A stretch of 64,000 bases of DNA from Paenibacillus glacialis (GTDB lineage Bacteria > Bacillota > Bacilli > Paenibacillales > Paenibacillaceae). The stretch lies in contig NZ_LVJH01000006.1 in assembly GCF_001637205.1 (NCBI RefSeq), forward strand, positions 62,001 through 126,000, read 5' to 3'. A program made the position numbers and the translations under genes. The notes beneath the pieces are model-generated. The model was not told where the DNA came from. It saw only the letters and a program-made list of their open reading frames with translations, and did no database searches. This document shows positions 38,435 through 47,629 of the stretch, piece after piece (the first letter of the stretch is position 1; every line of letters starts with the position of its first letter).

Positions 38435-41400
38435 TTATTCAAAAAGCATTTCGATCTCCGACTGTAGCAAAGATGCAGTGTCAAAATCGGATGGCGTGAA
38501 TTGCTTTTTAGCATCGTAAACGCAGTAATGGATCAATTCGCTAAGCGTCTTTGTAAAATGCGTCAAAAATCTCTCAATTTCGTTCATCTCGTGTGAAGCT
38601 GCATCGTATGTCACTGTAATTTGTAAACTTCCGTCGATGACAGCAGCGATAATATCCAAAGCACAGGAGAGTCTATTCTCAGGCGCATGATCCGCACCCG
38701 AATCATCTTGTAGCAATTGGAATAGATGATTGTCAAATCCGTTATCCATTTGGCCCAAGTAATTAAAACGAATCGCCGATCTCCCTTGCGATTGTGGCAG
38801 AGACTGGCTGATATATCGTAAGATTCCATAGCCAATTCCCTTATGGGGAATCGTTCGAAGCTGCTCTTTAACACTCTTAATCAAGTCTGCATAATCGTGT
38901 CCAGTAAGGTGCAAGAGAACAGGATATAGACTCGTAAACCATCCTAAAGTTCGCGTAAGATCAATGTCGTCACTTAGCTCTTCTCGCCCATGCCCTTCTA
39001 ACTCAAGAACGATATTTTCTCTTTGCGTCAGGTTTCTTACAGCAAGTCCTAGCGTTAGCACTAATAAATCATTAGCCTCTGTTCGATATGCTGTATTGGC
39101 CTCAGTGAGCAGTAACCGTGTCTCTTCCACTTCCAGTTGAGCATGAATCATATGCTGCTGAGACGGTAGACTATTCGATATGGAATTGTCCTTATACATA
39201 GCCGTAAATTCATTCCCGTTCTCTATGACCTTTCTCCAGTAGGATAGCTCCTTCAAGCCCTCTTCCTTACCATACGCTTGCAGGAACTCCGCCCATACCT
39301 GATAAGAATGGGTTTTCTGTGGTAGCTGGAGCTTTCCAGTGTGTCTAAACTGGTCTGCAAGCAGTGTGAAATCGTCCAGTAAAATCCGCCATGAAACGGC
39401 ATCGATGACGAGATGATGCGCTGTTAAAAGAAGTGTTCTGCCACCTAACGTATCGGTCACAAATAAGCAGGCACGGAACAAAGGATCATTTTCTATATTG
39501 AATTGTGATTTGATCCGATATCCATGCTCGATCATTTTTTCTTGTTGCTGCTTATTCGTAAAGCCTGTCAAATCTATCTCTTCCACTAGATCAAGAGCCT
39601 GCAGATGACTCGAATTATAAAATAGGGTTCTTGACTCACGTCGATAATTGATCCGTAACGAATCATGATGAGCTATTAACTCATTTACAATTAATTTAAC
39701 TTCTCGCAAATGCATAGGCTGCTTGAGCTTAAGAAGTACGGATTGATGCCAATGATCCTCTTTAGTAAATGCTTGTTCAAAAAACCATGAAGTAATGGGC
39801 AATGCTGATATGTCACCTTCTGCAGGTTTTTGCTGAATCTGCATTTGACTTGACTTATCGTGAAAACTCAACACAGCTGCCAGCTCGAATAAAACCGGAA
39901 GAGCTAGTATGTCTTTGACCTTCACTTTCAGACCTGCTTCATTTAATTTAGCAGCAATTTGGATCGCTTTAATGGAATCGCCACCCATGTGATAGAAATT
40001 ATGTCTGCGTCCGATTCTATTTACATTCAGAATCGTTTGGTACGTTTGGATAAGCACTTCTTCTATAACATTGATAGGTTGATCAGCGGTCTCAGGAAGA
40101 ACATCTTTTTTAATAACCTCTGGGAGCTTGGTTCTATCTACCTTCCCGTTCGGCGTCAAAGGGATCTGATCAACCCTCACAAAATATGTAGGTACCATAT
40201 AGCCAGGCAACCTACTTAGTAAAGATCCTCGCAGTTCGCCTTCGCTTATCTCCCGGTCAGCGATATAATAAGCGCATAAATAGGTCGAACCGTCTTCTTG
40301 CGTTCGATCAATTACTACAGCATCATACACCCCCATTTCGTCAATGATTTGGCTTTCTATTTCTCCAAGCTCAATTCGAAATCCCCTTATCTTGACCTGA
40401 TTATCTATTCGGCCTAGATAATCCATCTGTCCACTAGAGTTATAGCGAACCAAATCGCCGGTTCTATACAATCGAGTATCCGTTACAAACGGATTCGGCA
40501 AAAATCGATCCTGAGTCATATCTTGTCGGTTGCGGTAGCCTCTAGCCACCCCATCTCCTGAAATGTATAACTCCCCTATAGCCCCTTCTGGCAGCAGGTT
40601 CAACTGTTCATCCAATATATAGAGTTGAACATTATCCGCAGGTTTACCGATGGGTACCGATCCCGAAAGATCTTGATTCGTGTCATACCGATAAATCATG
40701 CATCCGACAACGGTCTCCGTCGGACCATATTCATTATAAATTTCAATGTTCCCACCAAAACTGTTATATGTGCTTCGGGCTAAGCTCGCCTTTAAATCTT
40801 CTCCGCCCACAATGAAGCGTCTAACGACACTCTCTTTAAGATCCAGATCCTTCAATAATGTCAGATGAGAAGGCGTCAATTTAATAATATGCGAGTTGTT
40901 CTCCTCTAAAATCCGATATAGTACAAATTCCGATTGTTCACTTGCATAAATATTAATTCGATTTCCGTTGATCAGTGGTATGAACACAGATGTCACTGTC
41001 AGATCGAATGAAAGCGATGAATACAGTGCAAAAGCTTCAGACTGTTCGCGAATATACATCTTTCGTGCCCACCATATGTAATTGACAAGACCTTGTTGTT
41101 CGATCATGACACCTTTCGGCTTCCCAGTTGAACCAGAGGTGTAAATGAGGTAAACAAGATCATCCGTTGCATTAATTGCTTGCAAATTGGTTACATCACC
41201 CTCATAAAGCCTTAAGTCTCTTAGGTCGATGATCTTACCATTAAATAGACTCTCTTCAGGAACGGACACGTTGGTCAACAACAAATGCGCTCCAGAATCC
41301 TCCAAAATGTACTGAATTCGTTCCATAGGATAATCTGGATCAACAGGAACATAAGCGCCTCCTGCTTTTAGAACGGCTAATATGCCGATGATAACTTCCG

Positions 41401-42967
41401 GAGAATGAGAGACCATCATGGCAACAATCGTATTACGACCTACGCCAAGTTCTCTCAACTTTCTGGCCAATCGATTACTCTGTTGGTTCAGCTCCCTATA
41501 AGTAAGCTGCTTAGATTCAAAGCAAATGGCGATATGGTCTGGCGTTCGTTCTACCTGATCCTCAATTAATTGATGAATGAGTTTGTTTGTAGGGTAGTTT
41601 GCTGAAGTAGCATTCCATTCATTTAACAGGCGATCTTTTTCTAGCGAGGACACAACCGAAATATCAGTAATCTTCTGCAACGGGTCCGCGATGATTAATT
41701 CGATGACATGGTAGAGTCTACTGAACATCCGCTCGATCTGCTCATTTGTATATGCACTAATCTTATAATCACAATTGATCATTAAAGAGCCATCGGCAGC
41801 CCAATCTTTAATAACCATTTGCAATGCATACAATTGACTTCCGGCATAGAGCTCTGTCGTTTCAATCGAATCTCCTTCAATTTCCGTAACTAGCTTCGTA
41901 TTATAATAATTAACACAAAAATCGAATAGATTTTGGCTACTAGCCTTTTTCATCTCAAGATCTCGCACTAGAAGGTCATATGGATATTTTTGATGATAAT
42001 AGCATTTCGACAGATCTTCATTTACATATTTCAACAAGTCTATTATCGTCATTTGATCTTCTATCTGTATCCGATAGGGCATCGTAGACGTAAACATGCC
42101 GAACATTTCTTTTTCTTTCTTCCCCGATCTATTCAATACAGGTGTTCCGATGACGATATCCTTCTGACGCTCGACTTTATGTAAATAAAGAACAACCACA
42201 GAAACAAAAAAAGTATTTAGAGAACAGCCCATTTCTCCTACAAATGTCTTTATCGTTTGGCTTAATGCAGGATCCAACCAATAGGTAGTTCGCTTCCCTT
42301 CTATTTCATTACTCGATCCTTCTAAATTGTTTTCAGGCAATGTACGAAATTTATCGAGCCAAAACGTTTTGTTTTTCAAAAACCGGGCTGATTCCAAATA
42401 CTTCTGCTCACTAGTAATAAAATCCACATAAGAATTCGACTTTATTGGCGGCAAATCTTTGGTTTGAATGATATGTGCATACAAATCCCAAATTGAATTA
42501 ATCATGCTCCCAATCGACCAACCATCCGCTATCAAATGGTGGAACTTAAACATATATCCTGACTCATTTATACTCAGTTTCACAAGAGCAAAATAAAACA
42601 AAGGGCTGTTCTCAAAATCAAATGTTTGTTGTGCACATTGTTCGTACCAAGTATTGAACGCTTCTTGTGGTTGCGCACTTTCGCTAAAATCAATCATTTC
42701 CACTGAAAAAGGTTCAAATTTTCTGATATATTGATAGACTTCGTTCTGATGCTCAATAAAACGAGTACGAGTGCTATCTTGTTCACGAATATAGGTAAGA
42801 ATGGCTTTCTCCAACGCATCAAAATGAACTGTTTTCTTTTTAAAAGAAACAGCCGTTAAATGATATAAAGAAGTGCCTGGATGAATTTTCTCTACCACCC
42901 AAATTCGTTTTTGAGGATGCGATAAAGAAAATGTTTCCACAGGCTGATCCAAGTTAAAACCGCTCAT
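38435..42967 (-). CDS. NRPS initiation module C-A(Asn)-T-E making an acyl-D-Asn cap
   Basis: 1510 residues. The N-terminal C domain (1-440, HHLIADG) has no module before it, so it should acylate with a fatty acyl donor (starter C). A (460-960) has YTSGSTGKPKG and NEYGPTE; the pocket reads D-L-T-K-I-G-E-V-G-K, essentially the asparagine code DLTKLGEVGK. Carrier: MGGDSIKAIQ. The last domain (1065-1490) is an epimerase: HHLVIDAVSW, LGWFTSLYPV and FNYLGQMD. Together they would build N-acyl-D-Asn, the removable cap of prodrug peptides. It is the first gene of the cluster transcript; the next gene encodes the matching peptidase. Confidence 0.92.
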   Translation of the reverse strand: MSGFNLDQPVETFSLSHPQKRIWVVEKIHPGTSLYHLTAVSFKKKTVHFDALEKAILTYIREQDSTRTRFIEHQNEVYQYIRKFEPFSVEMIDFSESAQPQEAFNTWYEQCAQQTFDFENSPLFYFALVKLSINESGYMFKFHHLIADGWSIGSMINSIWDLYAHIIQTKDLPPIKSNSYVDFITSEQKYLESARFLKNKTFWLDKFRTLPENNLEGSSNEIEGKRTTYWLDPALSQTIKTFVGEMGCSLNTFFVSVVVLYLHKVERQKDIVIGTPVLNRSGKKEKEMFGMFTSTMPYRIQIEDQMTIIDLLKYVNEDLSKCYYHQKYPYDLLVRDLEMKKASSQNLFDFCVNYYNTKLVTEIEGDSIETTELYAGSQLYALQMVIKDWAADGSLMINCDYKISAYTNEQIERMFSRLYHVIELIIADPLQKITDISVVSSLEKDRLLNEWNATSANYPTNKLIHQLIEDQVERTPDHIAICFESKQLTYRELNQQSNRLARKLRELGVGRNTIVAMMVSHSPEVIIGILAVLKAGGAYVPVDPDYPMERIQYILEDSGAHLLLTNVSVPEESLFNGKIIDLRDLRLYEGDVTNLQAINATDDLVYLIYTSGSTGKPKGVMIEQQGLVNYIWWARKMYIREQSEAFALYSSLSFDLTVTSVFIPLINGNRINIYASEQSEFVLYRILEENNSHIIKLTPSHLTLLKDLDLKESVVRRFIVGGEDLKASLARSTYNSFGGNIEIYNEYGPTETVVGCMIYRYDTNQDLSGSVPIGKPADNVQLYILDEQLNLLPEGAIGELYISGDGVARGYRNRQDMTQDRFLPNPFVTDTRLYRTGDLVRYNSSGQMDYLGRIDNQVKIRGFRIELGEIESQIIDEMGVYDAVVIDRTQEDGSTYLCAYYIADREISEGELRGSLLSRLPGYMVPTYFVRVDQIPLTPNGKVDRTKLPEVIKKDVLPETADQPINVIEEVLIQTYQTILNVNRIGRRHNFYHMGGDSIKAIQIAAKLNEAGLKVKVKDILALPVLFELAAVLSFHDKSSQMQIQQKPAEGDISALPITSWFFEQAFTKEDHWHQSVLLKLKQPMHLREVKLIVNELIAHHDSLRINYRRESRTLFYNSSHLQALDLVEEIDLTGFTNKQQQEKMIEHGYRIKSQFNIENDPLFRACLFVTDTLGGRTLLLTAHHLVIDAVSWRILLDDFTLLADQFRHTGKLQLPQKTHSYQVWAEFLQAYGKEEGLKELSYWRKVIENGNEFTAMYKDNSISNSLPSQQHMIHAQLEVEETRLLLTEANTAYRTEANDLLVLTLGLAVRNLTQRENIVLELEGHGREELSDDIDLTRTLGWFTSLYPVLLHLTGHDYADLIKSVKEQLRTIPHKGIGYGILRYISQSLPQSQGRSAIRFNYLGQMDNGFDNHLFQLLQDDSGADHAPENRLSCALDIIAAVIDGSLQITVTYDAASHEMNEIERFLTHFTKTLSELIHYCVYDAKKQFTPSDFDTASLLQSEIEMLFE

Positions 42968-43082
42968 ATTTAGCTCCCTCTTTGGCTATTCGTCTCCAAA
43001 TCTACTTTTTAATACAATAAACTATTAGATTGGTAACGCTGGAATCAATTAAATACATTGTATATTTATACCAAACATTCAG

Positions 43083-43114
43083 AAAGGGATAAATATATCA
43101 ACAAAAAAGGGATA
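43083..43114. promoter_or_regulatory. Direct repeats in the cluster promoter region
   Basis: The 370-base gap before the first cluster gene is very AT-rich and should hold its promoter. AAAGGGATA occurs twice, at 43083-43091 and 43106-43114, 23 bases apart start to start, i.e. about two helical turns, as expected for a dimeric regulator. A TATAAA lies downstream toward the gene, but I cannot place a convincing -35 at the right spacing. No regulator gene lies in the cluster. Confidence 0.4.
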
Positions 43115-43241
43115 CAATATATTTATCATTTAAAATTTTATTGAAAATTTTAGGATAAAAAAGACTATTTTGTATTTTTATGCGATTTATAATTTATATA
43201 TTGTCGAAACCCTCCCTTAAGAACGAGTATTAAGAAATAAA

Positions 43242-43275
43242 GAAAAGCCACTCGGATTAATCCGGCAGCTTTTCT
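43242..43275 (-). terminator. Terminator of the VWA/TelA operon
   Basis: GAAAAGC and GCTTTTC close an imperfect hairpin with an inner CGGATTAATCCG palindrome, followed on the minus strand by a T-rich run. It sits after the TelA stop and before the NRPS promoter region, so the two operons are probably separate. Confidence 0.75.
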
Positions 43276-43337
43276 CTAATGTTATTCCTATTAATTGCCA
43301 AACTGTAGACTTGAAATTTGCATTCCCAAGAATCTGA

Positions 43338-44477
43338 TTACAGTCCCAACTTATGACCTTTCTCCAGACGTTGAATCTGCTTCTCACCACTATCAGCCAA
43401 TTCCTTGAACTGATTGATTGTGTCACGCATTCTAGGAAGGGCTTCCTGCTTATAGGTGCTAATAGAATCCAGTGCTGACAATACATCAGTAAATGCTTGT
43501 TTCATGGTGTCAACCGAAATACTAGCTTCAAGAGATTGCTTTTGGATCTCAACGCCTTGATTTTTCAACATTTTGGAGGTGCCAGCGATTAGATCATTCG
43601 TGGTCTGGTTTAAGAGTTCGATCTTTTTCAAGACAATCTTTTGATTGTAGAGCGCACTTGCTACAGTTACGGAAATCTTCAACGCCGAAATGGTAACATT
43701 CTTAGCTCTATCTACCCCACGAATCAGTTCTTTGTTGTTTCTAATTACCACTTCGATGGCCATAATCCCCTGTTGGTTGACTACTAACATCTGCTGTAGG
43801 TCCATCACTCGCTGACGCAGAGGGAATAATACTTCTTCGGTGATGAAACGGATCTTATCAGGGTCTTCATTACGAAGTTTGGCTGCTTCAATCTGCGACT
43901 CGATGGATTCGTCCATCAATACACCAAGTTGAATTTCCTTTTGGAGCTTTTTAGTTAAATCTCGAAGATTCTGTTGCTCAATCTCCAATGTGGTGTTGTC
44001 GTTCTTAAGGGTAGACTTACCCTTATCTAAAGAAACAACAATATCCGCAATCACAACATCAGCCTTTTGATACTTAAGAAAGTACGCTCTTAGCGGATTG
44101 AATAGCTTGCCAAGGAATCCTCTTTTAGCAAAGTCTATAGCGCTCGGGTCTAAATCTTTCAGTTGAATGTGTAGTTCAGATAGCCCCTTTGCTACTTGAC
44201 CACCCTCATCTCCCGTCTTGGAAAGATTCCCAACGGAAACTTGAAGCAAAGTATTCTTATCTGAGGATGATTTCATTGTATTTATACCGAACGTGTCAAT
44301 GGATTGCAGTATTTCTTTCCGTTTCTCAAGCGACTCGAAATCGAGTGCCATGATCGTTGCGACATTGGATTCTGCTACTTCTTTAAGTTGTGCCACTTCC
44401 TCGGGAACGGGCTTAACCTGTTCTTCGATAGCAACCTGAATCTCTTCTTTACTTGGTATTTCCATTGTGAATGACAT
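43338..44477 (-). CDS. TelA/toxic anion resistance family protein
   Basis: 379 residues, soluble, strongly helical with long coiled-coil stretches rich in Gln, Lys and Leu. The segments ALDFESLEKRKEILQSIDTFG, the GFLGKLFNPLRAYFLKYQKAD block and the AAKLRNEDPDKIRFITEEVLFPLRQRVMDLQQ region are typical of TelA/KlaA-type proteins (toxic anion resistance, originally tellurite). Biochemical role is not established for the family; many members sit in stress-response operons with VWA proteins, as here. It lies 21 bases after the VWA protein gene and has a GGGAGGG ribosome site. Confidence 0.8.
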   Translation of the reverse strand: MSFTMEIPSKEEIQVAIEEQVKPVPEEVAQLKEVAESNVATIMALDFESLEKRKEILQSIDTFGINTMKSSSDKNTLLQVSVGNLSKTGDEGGQVAKGLSELHIQLKDLDPSAIDFAKRGFLGKLFNPLRAYFLKYQKADVVIADIVVSLDKGKSTLKNDNTTLEIEQQNLRDLTKKLQKEIQLGVLMDESIESQIEAAKLRNEDPDKIRFITEEVLFPLRQRVMDLQQMLVVNQQGIMAIEVVIRNNKELIRGVDRAKNVTISALKISVTVASALYNQKIVLKKIELLNQTTNDLIAGTSKMLKNQGVEIQKQSLEASISVDTMKQAFTDVLSALDSISTYKQEALPRMRDTINQFKELADSGEKQIQRLEKGHKLGL

Positions 44478-44498
44478 GTTAACCCTCCCTGGTATACG

Positions 44499-46187
44499 TT
44501 ACATTTGAACGTTAAACAAGTTACCAATCTTGTAGACAACATCATCTGTATCTGCGTTAATACTAGCGGCCTCATTGATACTCGAAATACTTTGAAGCGC
44601 CTTAATATTGGCATTATATCCGATCGTATAAATTGGAATCTTGTAGGTCTCAATTAATCCCTTGATGTCCTTGAGTGAATAACCCTCATTCGTTTCGCCA
44701 TCGCTTAATACAAAGATGATAGGCTTACTATTCGGGTTACGTACTAACTCATCTTGAAGTAATTTCAGAGCGACAACGATACCATCAAAAGTAGCCGTTC
44801 CTCCAGTGGCCTGAAGGCTGTTCACCGCACCAACAAACATGGACTGCTGGTTCGTGTCGTACCTCCCAATAGGGAGATTAATGGTTACACCACTCGAATA
44901 GGAAACAAGGCCGATACTGTTATCTTTCCCTAGGTACTTTTGACCCTTTAACAAGGATTCTTTCAAGCGATTAAGGGGTTCACCTGCCATGCTACCCGAA
45001 ACATCGGTTACGAACACAGCCGCAATTGGTTTACTTCCGTTCTTCTTTTCTTTCCATAACTTTTGTGCCGCAGGTAGAAGACTACCATCGACGACGCCAA
45101 CTTCCGACTTATAATCATCGAGATGATTGAAGCCTTTTTCTTTCGCTAGGTTCTGGTATTGTGCTTGCTCGACGAACTCAGCAAACTTGACTATGATGTC
45201 TAACTTATCTTGAGGTACATCACCTAATGCATATAACGGACTGTCATGCCTTACACCAAAAGGCGTAAAAACATAAGCATCCTTTAAGTCTGCAGCATTT
45301 ATATAGGTTTGGTACTCTAATACGAACCCGTCTAGCATTCCAGACTTCGCCGCATCACGCATTTGTATCGTTGTAGATGCAATAAAAGGGACATTGGCTT
45401 GAAACTTTTCAAACCCCTGAACGGCCTTATCTCCTAAAATATTAGTGCTATCGAACGTACTGAGGGCTGTTACAAGAAAGTTTAAGCCCGTGGAACTAGC
45501 GAATGGATCCGTATACCCCATAGAGAACTCGTTATTAGCAATCGCTTCGGTAACTGTTTTGACATTTACGGACCCGTACTTATCTACTAGGGCATCGTGC
45601 TTAGCCTTTGCTATAACAATCCCAGGAACATTCCCAACGAGACGCTTAGATACAACCTGAGTCTTAACACCATTCGCATTTACCATCTCACCCCATAGCT
45701 CGTTAGAAGGTGTGAAAGCGTCTGGTACATACTTACCGGATTTAATATAATCAGCGGCTGTACCGGAAGCAATATTCCGAATCTTAACGGAAGCTGGTTC
45801 ACCGTTTACAACGATATTAGCTTTGTTGAACTCAGTCGCAACCTCAGTCAACCAACCATCGATACCCGTACCCGATTTCTCTGTAGAAGAGAAAATTTCT
45901 ACAAAATGATCAGTCGCGTTATCTACCGTTATCGGGAATTTTGAAATATCCGGCAATGACTCAGCAACATCAGCAGGGTTAAGGTCGATTTGACCTTTTA
46001 CCGGTGTCTCCGTATTAATTGAGATATTGGAGTAAAGCTTGCTTAATTGCTTACCTGCATCTTCCGAAGTGATCTGTGTATTGGTCTTACCCAAATCTGA
46101 GGTCAGATTCACCCCGAAATACACTAGGGCGAATACTAATACCACGAGAAAACCTGAAATTAGGAAAAATTTACTCTTCTTTGCCAT
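44499..46187 (-). CDS. Membrane-anchored solute-binding/VWA-domain protein
   Basis: 562 residues from ATG 46187. One N-terminal membrane helix (FFLISGFLVVLVFALVYFGV) anchors it with the bulk outside. Residues ~85-390 look like a periplasmic-type substrate-binding fold (VEIFSSTEKSGTGIDGWLTEVA..., FTPSNELWGEMV). Residues ~395-560 are a von Willebrand A domain with the MIDAS motif AVFVTDVSGSMAG, TGGTATFDG and FVLSDGE. The combination suggests ligand sensing or adhesion coupled to metal-dependent protein binding. It is in an operon with a membrane protein upstream and TelA downstream, spacings 12-21 bases. Confidence 0.78.
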   Translation of the reverse strand: MAKKSKFFLISGFLVVLVFALVYFGVNLTSDLGKTNTQITSEDAGKQLSKLYSNISINTETPVKGQIDLNPADVAESLPDISKFPITVDNATDHFVEIFSSTEKSGTGIDGWLTEVATEFNKANIVVNGEPASVKIRNIASGTAADYIKSGKYVPDAFTPSNELWGEMVNANGVKTQVVSKRLVGNVPGIVIAKAKHDALVDKYGSVNVKTVTEAIANNEFSMGYTDPFASSTGLNFLVTALSTFDSTNILGDKAVQGFEKFQANVPFIASTTIQMRDAAKSGMLDGFVLEYQTYINAADLKDAYVFTPFGVRHDSPLYALGDVPQDKLDIIVKFAEFVEQAQYQNLAKEKGFNHLDDYKSEVGVVDGSLLPAAQKLWKEKKNGSKPIAAVFVTDVSGSMAGEPLNRLKESLLKGQKYLGKDNSIGLVSYSSGVTINLPIGRYDTNQQSMFVGAVNSLQATGGTATFDGIVVALKLLQDELVRNPNSKPIIFVLSDGETNEGYSLKDIKGLIETYKIPIYTIGYNANIKALQSISSINEAASINADTDDVVYKIGNLFNVQM

Positions 46188-46199
46188 ACTTTGCACCTC

Positions 46200-46937
46200 T
46201 CACTGTTTATAATATTTGGTTTGCTTGATCAATGAATCTATTTCCTGCATACAAGGCATATTCTCAATATCCCCCGGCTCAAAACTATCTAAGCGAGATA
46301 TTTCTAGCAGTAATTTATCTAGCTTCAACAATATTTCCTCGTTACTGTCTAGAGAACTTTTCAAGAAAGACAGATACTCGTTGTACATGGTTGTCTTTTC
46401 TTGAAGAAGTTCCTGAGAAAACCGAGTTGATTTGTTACTCATGACTCTCAGGAACTCCGACTCGTCAAAAACATTGAGCCTATTGAGGATACTCCTGACA
46501 TTAAGGTAAAATAGCTTTTCTACCTCCTGAACGACGGAAGCAAACTTCTTGTAACTTAACTCAGTTGGTTCAAATCTCTGATTGAGGACAATTAATAAGG
46601 TATCCTTCCTCTTTGTGATTCGATCCAACTGTTCTAAGGCAAGAGAAATATCATTTCCTAGTGTCTTTACCCGACGGTAGTGATTCAAAGCCTCCACGTA
46701 GTCCTCATGTGTTTTGATCTGTTTGACAGGCAAAACAACGGGCTGCTTAAACAACAGGGCATAACTCCCGTAAAGCAACACAAGCGCACTTGCGAACAAC
46801 AATGTAACTCCAATCGCAGTTGTAAGAGGACTGCCGCCTATCTTAACCCCTAAAAATCCGGGTGAGAGCACTAGGATATTCACAACCACTACACCAATAA
46901 TAATTCCGAATAGTTTTATGTATTTTGTAACAGTCAA
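46200..46937 (-). CDS. Two-helix membrane protein with cytoplasmic helical domain
   Basis: About 245 residues. The start is taken as TTG 46937 because GAGGAGG lies just before it; an earlier in-frame start at 46967 lies within the ribosome-site region and an inverted repeat (TATCAAT/ATTGATA). Two membrane helices are near residues 5-25 and 35-60. The rest is charged and helical (LEQLDRITKRKDTLLIVLNQRF, SFLKSSLDSNEEILLKLDKLLLEI), like a coiled-coil signalling or scaffold domain. I do not recognise the family. It is the first gene of the VWA/TelA operon and is likely a partner of those proteins. Confidence 0.6.
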   Translation of the reverse strand: MTVTKYIKLFGIIIGVVVVNILVLSPGFLGVKIGGSPLTTAIGVTLLFASALVLLYGSYALLFKQPVVLPVKQIKTHEDYVEALNHYRRVKTLGNDISLALEQLDRITKRKDTLLIVLNQRFEPTELSYKKFASVVQEVEKLFYLNVRSILNRLNVFDESEFLRVMSNKSTRFSQELLQEKTTMYNEYLSFLKSSLDSNEEILLKLDKLLLEISRLDSFEPGDIENMPCMQEIDSLIKQTKYYKQ

Positions 46938-47219
46938 TACCTGAACCTCCTCTACCTCCATTATCAATACGCAATTGATAAATAGGTGATTCTCAAGTTG
47001 ATGTAAAAGTTTTGCTTTAAGACCTATTAATGCTTCTTTTGTACTGATCGCTTGCGATTATTCCTTGTTATCCGTTGTGTGTACATGTCGTACAGGCATA
47101 GCTCTAGCTTGTTTTTATGCATAATGACACTATAACATGAAAATTTTACCATGTGTCACAATTTCGTTACAACCTTTTCAAATATATGGTGTTTTATATG
47201 CTGAAGGGAAGTGTGTATA

Positions 47220-47495
47220 GTGACTGCATTAAAACAAAGTGGGAAATACGAAGAAATCAAACAAATACATACCGATTTGTGGAATGAATTATCCTCGCTA
47301 GATGAAAGTGAATCCGAAAAATTGCTCAATCGTTTCTTAGGTCAAGTTAAGTTATTACATATTAAAAAGAAGTCATATCAGGAATTAAGAAATACTGTAA
47401 GATCACCTTGGCTTTATGTAGCTCTTATGATAGGTATTTCACTTCCTATTATGATATATATGTTGTTTATTTGGATTTCCCTCGTAGTAGAATAA
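47220..47495 (+). CDS. Small membrane protein, unknown
   Basis: About 91 residues, starting at GTG 47220 with GAAGGGA at suitable spacing; a GTG three codons earlier overlaps the ribosome site. A soluble helical N-terminus (EEIKQIHTDLWNELSSLDESESEKLLNRFLG) is followed by one long or two short membrane helices (LYVALMIGISLPIMIYMLFIWISLVV). It has no motif that gives a function. It is divergent from the VWA operon and convergent with the ABC-F gene, sharing the terminator region between them. Confidence 0.5.
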   Translation: MTALKQSGKYEEIKQIHTDLWNELSSLDESESEKLLNRFLGQVKLLHIKKKSYQELRNTVRSPWLYVALMIGISLPIMIYMLFIWISLVVE

Positions 47496-47571
47496 CTTAG
47501 TATACTATTCATTTAATATCGTAGATATTTCCCCCAAATCCCTCCATTTAATGTTTTTGAAAAACAATAAA

Positions 47572-47617
47572 AAAAGCCCATGGACTTCTAACATATTCGT
47601 TAGTACCCCATAGGCTT
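47572..47617. terminator. Terminator between convergent genes
   Basis: On the minus strand AAGCCTATGG pairs imperfectly with CCATGGGCTT, with an inner CTAAC/GTTAG stem, then a run of T. It lies 13 bases past the ABC-F stop and can also serve the plus-strand small gene. Confidence 0.75.
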
Positions 47618-47629
47618 GTTCATTGTTAT

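Noticed and set aside
8000..43300. Search for transposases, integrases or att-like repeats bounding the cluster
   Set aside because: None seen; only short direct repeats near 10000, which do not bound the cluster.
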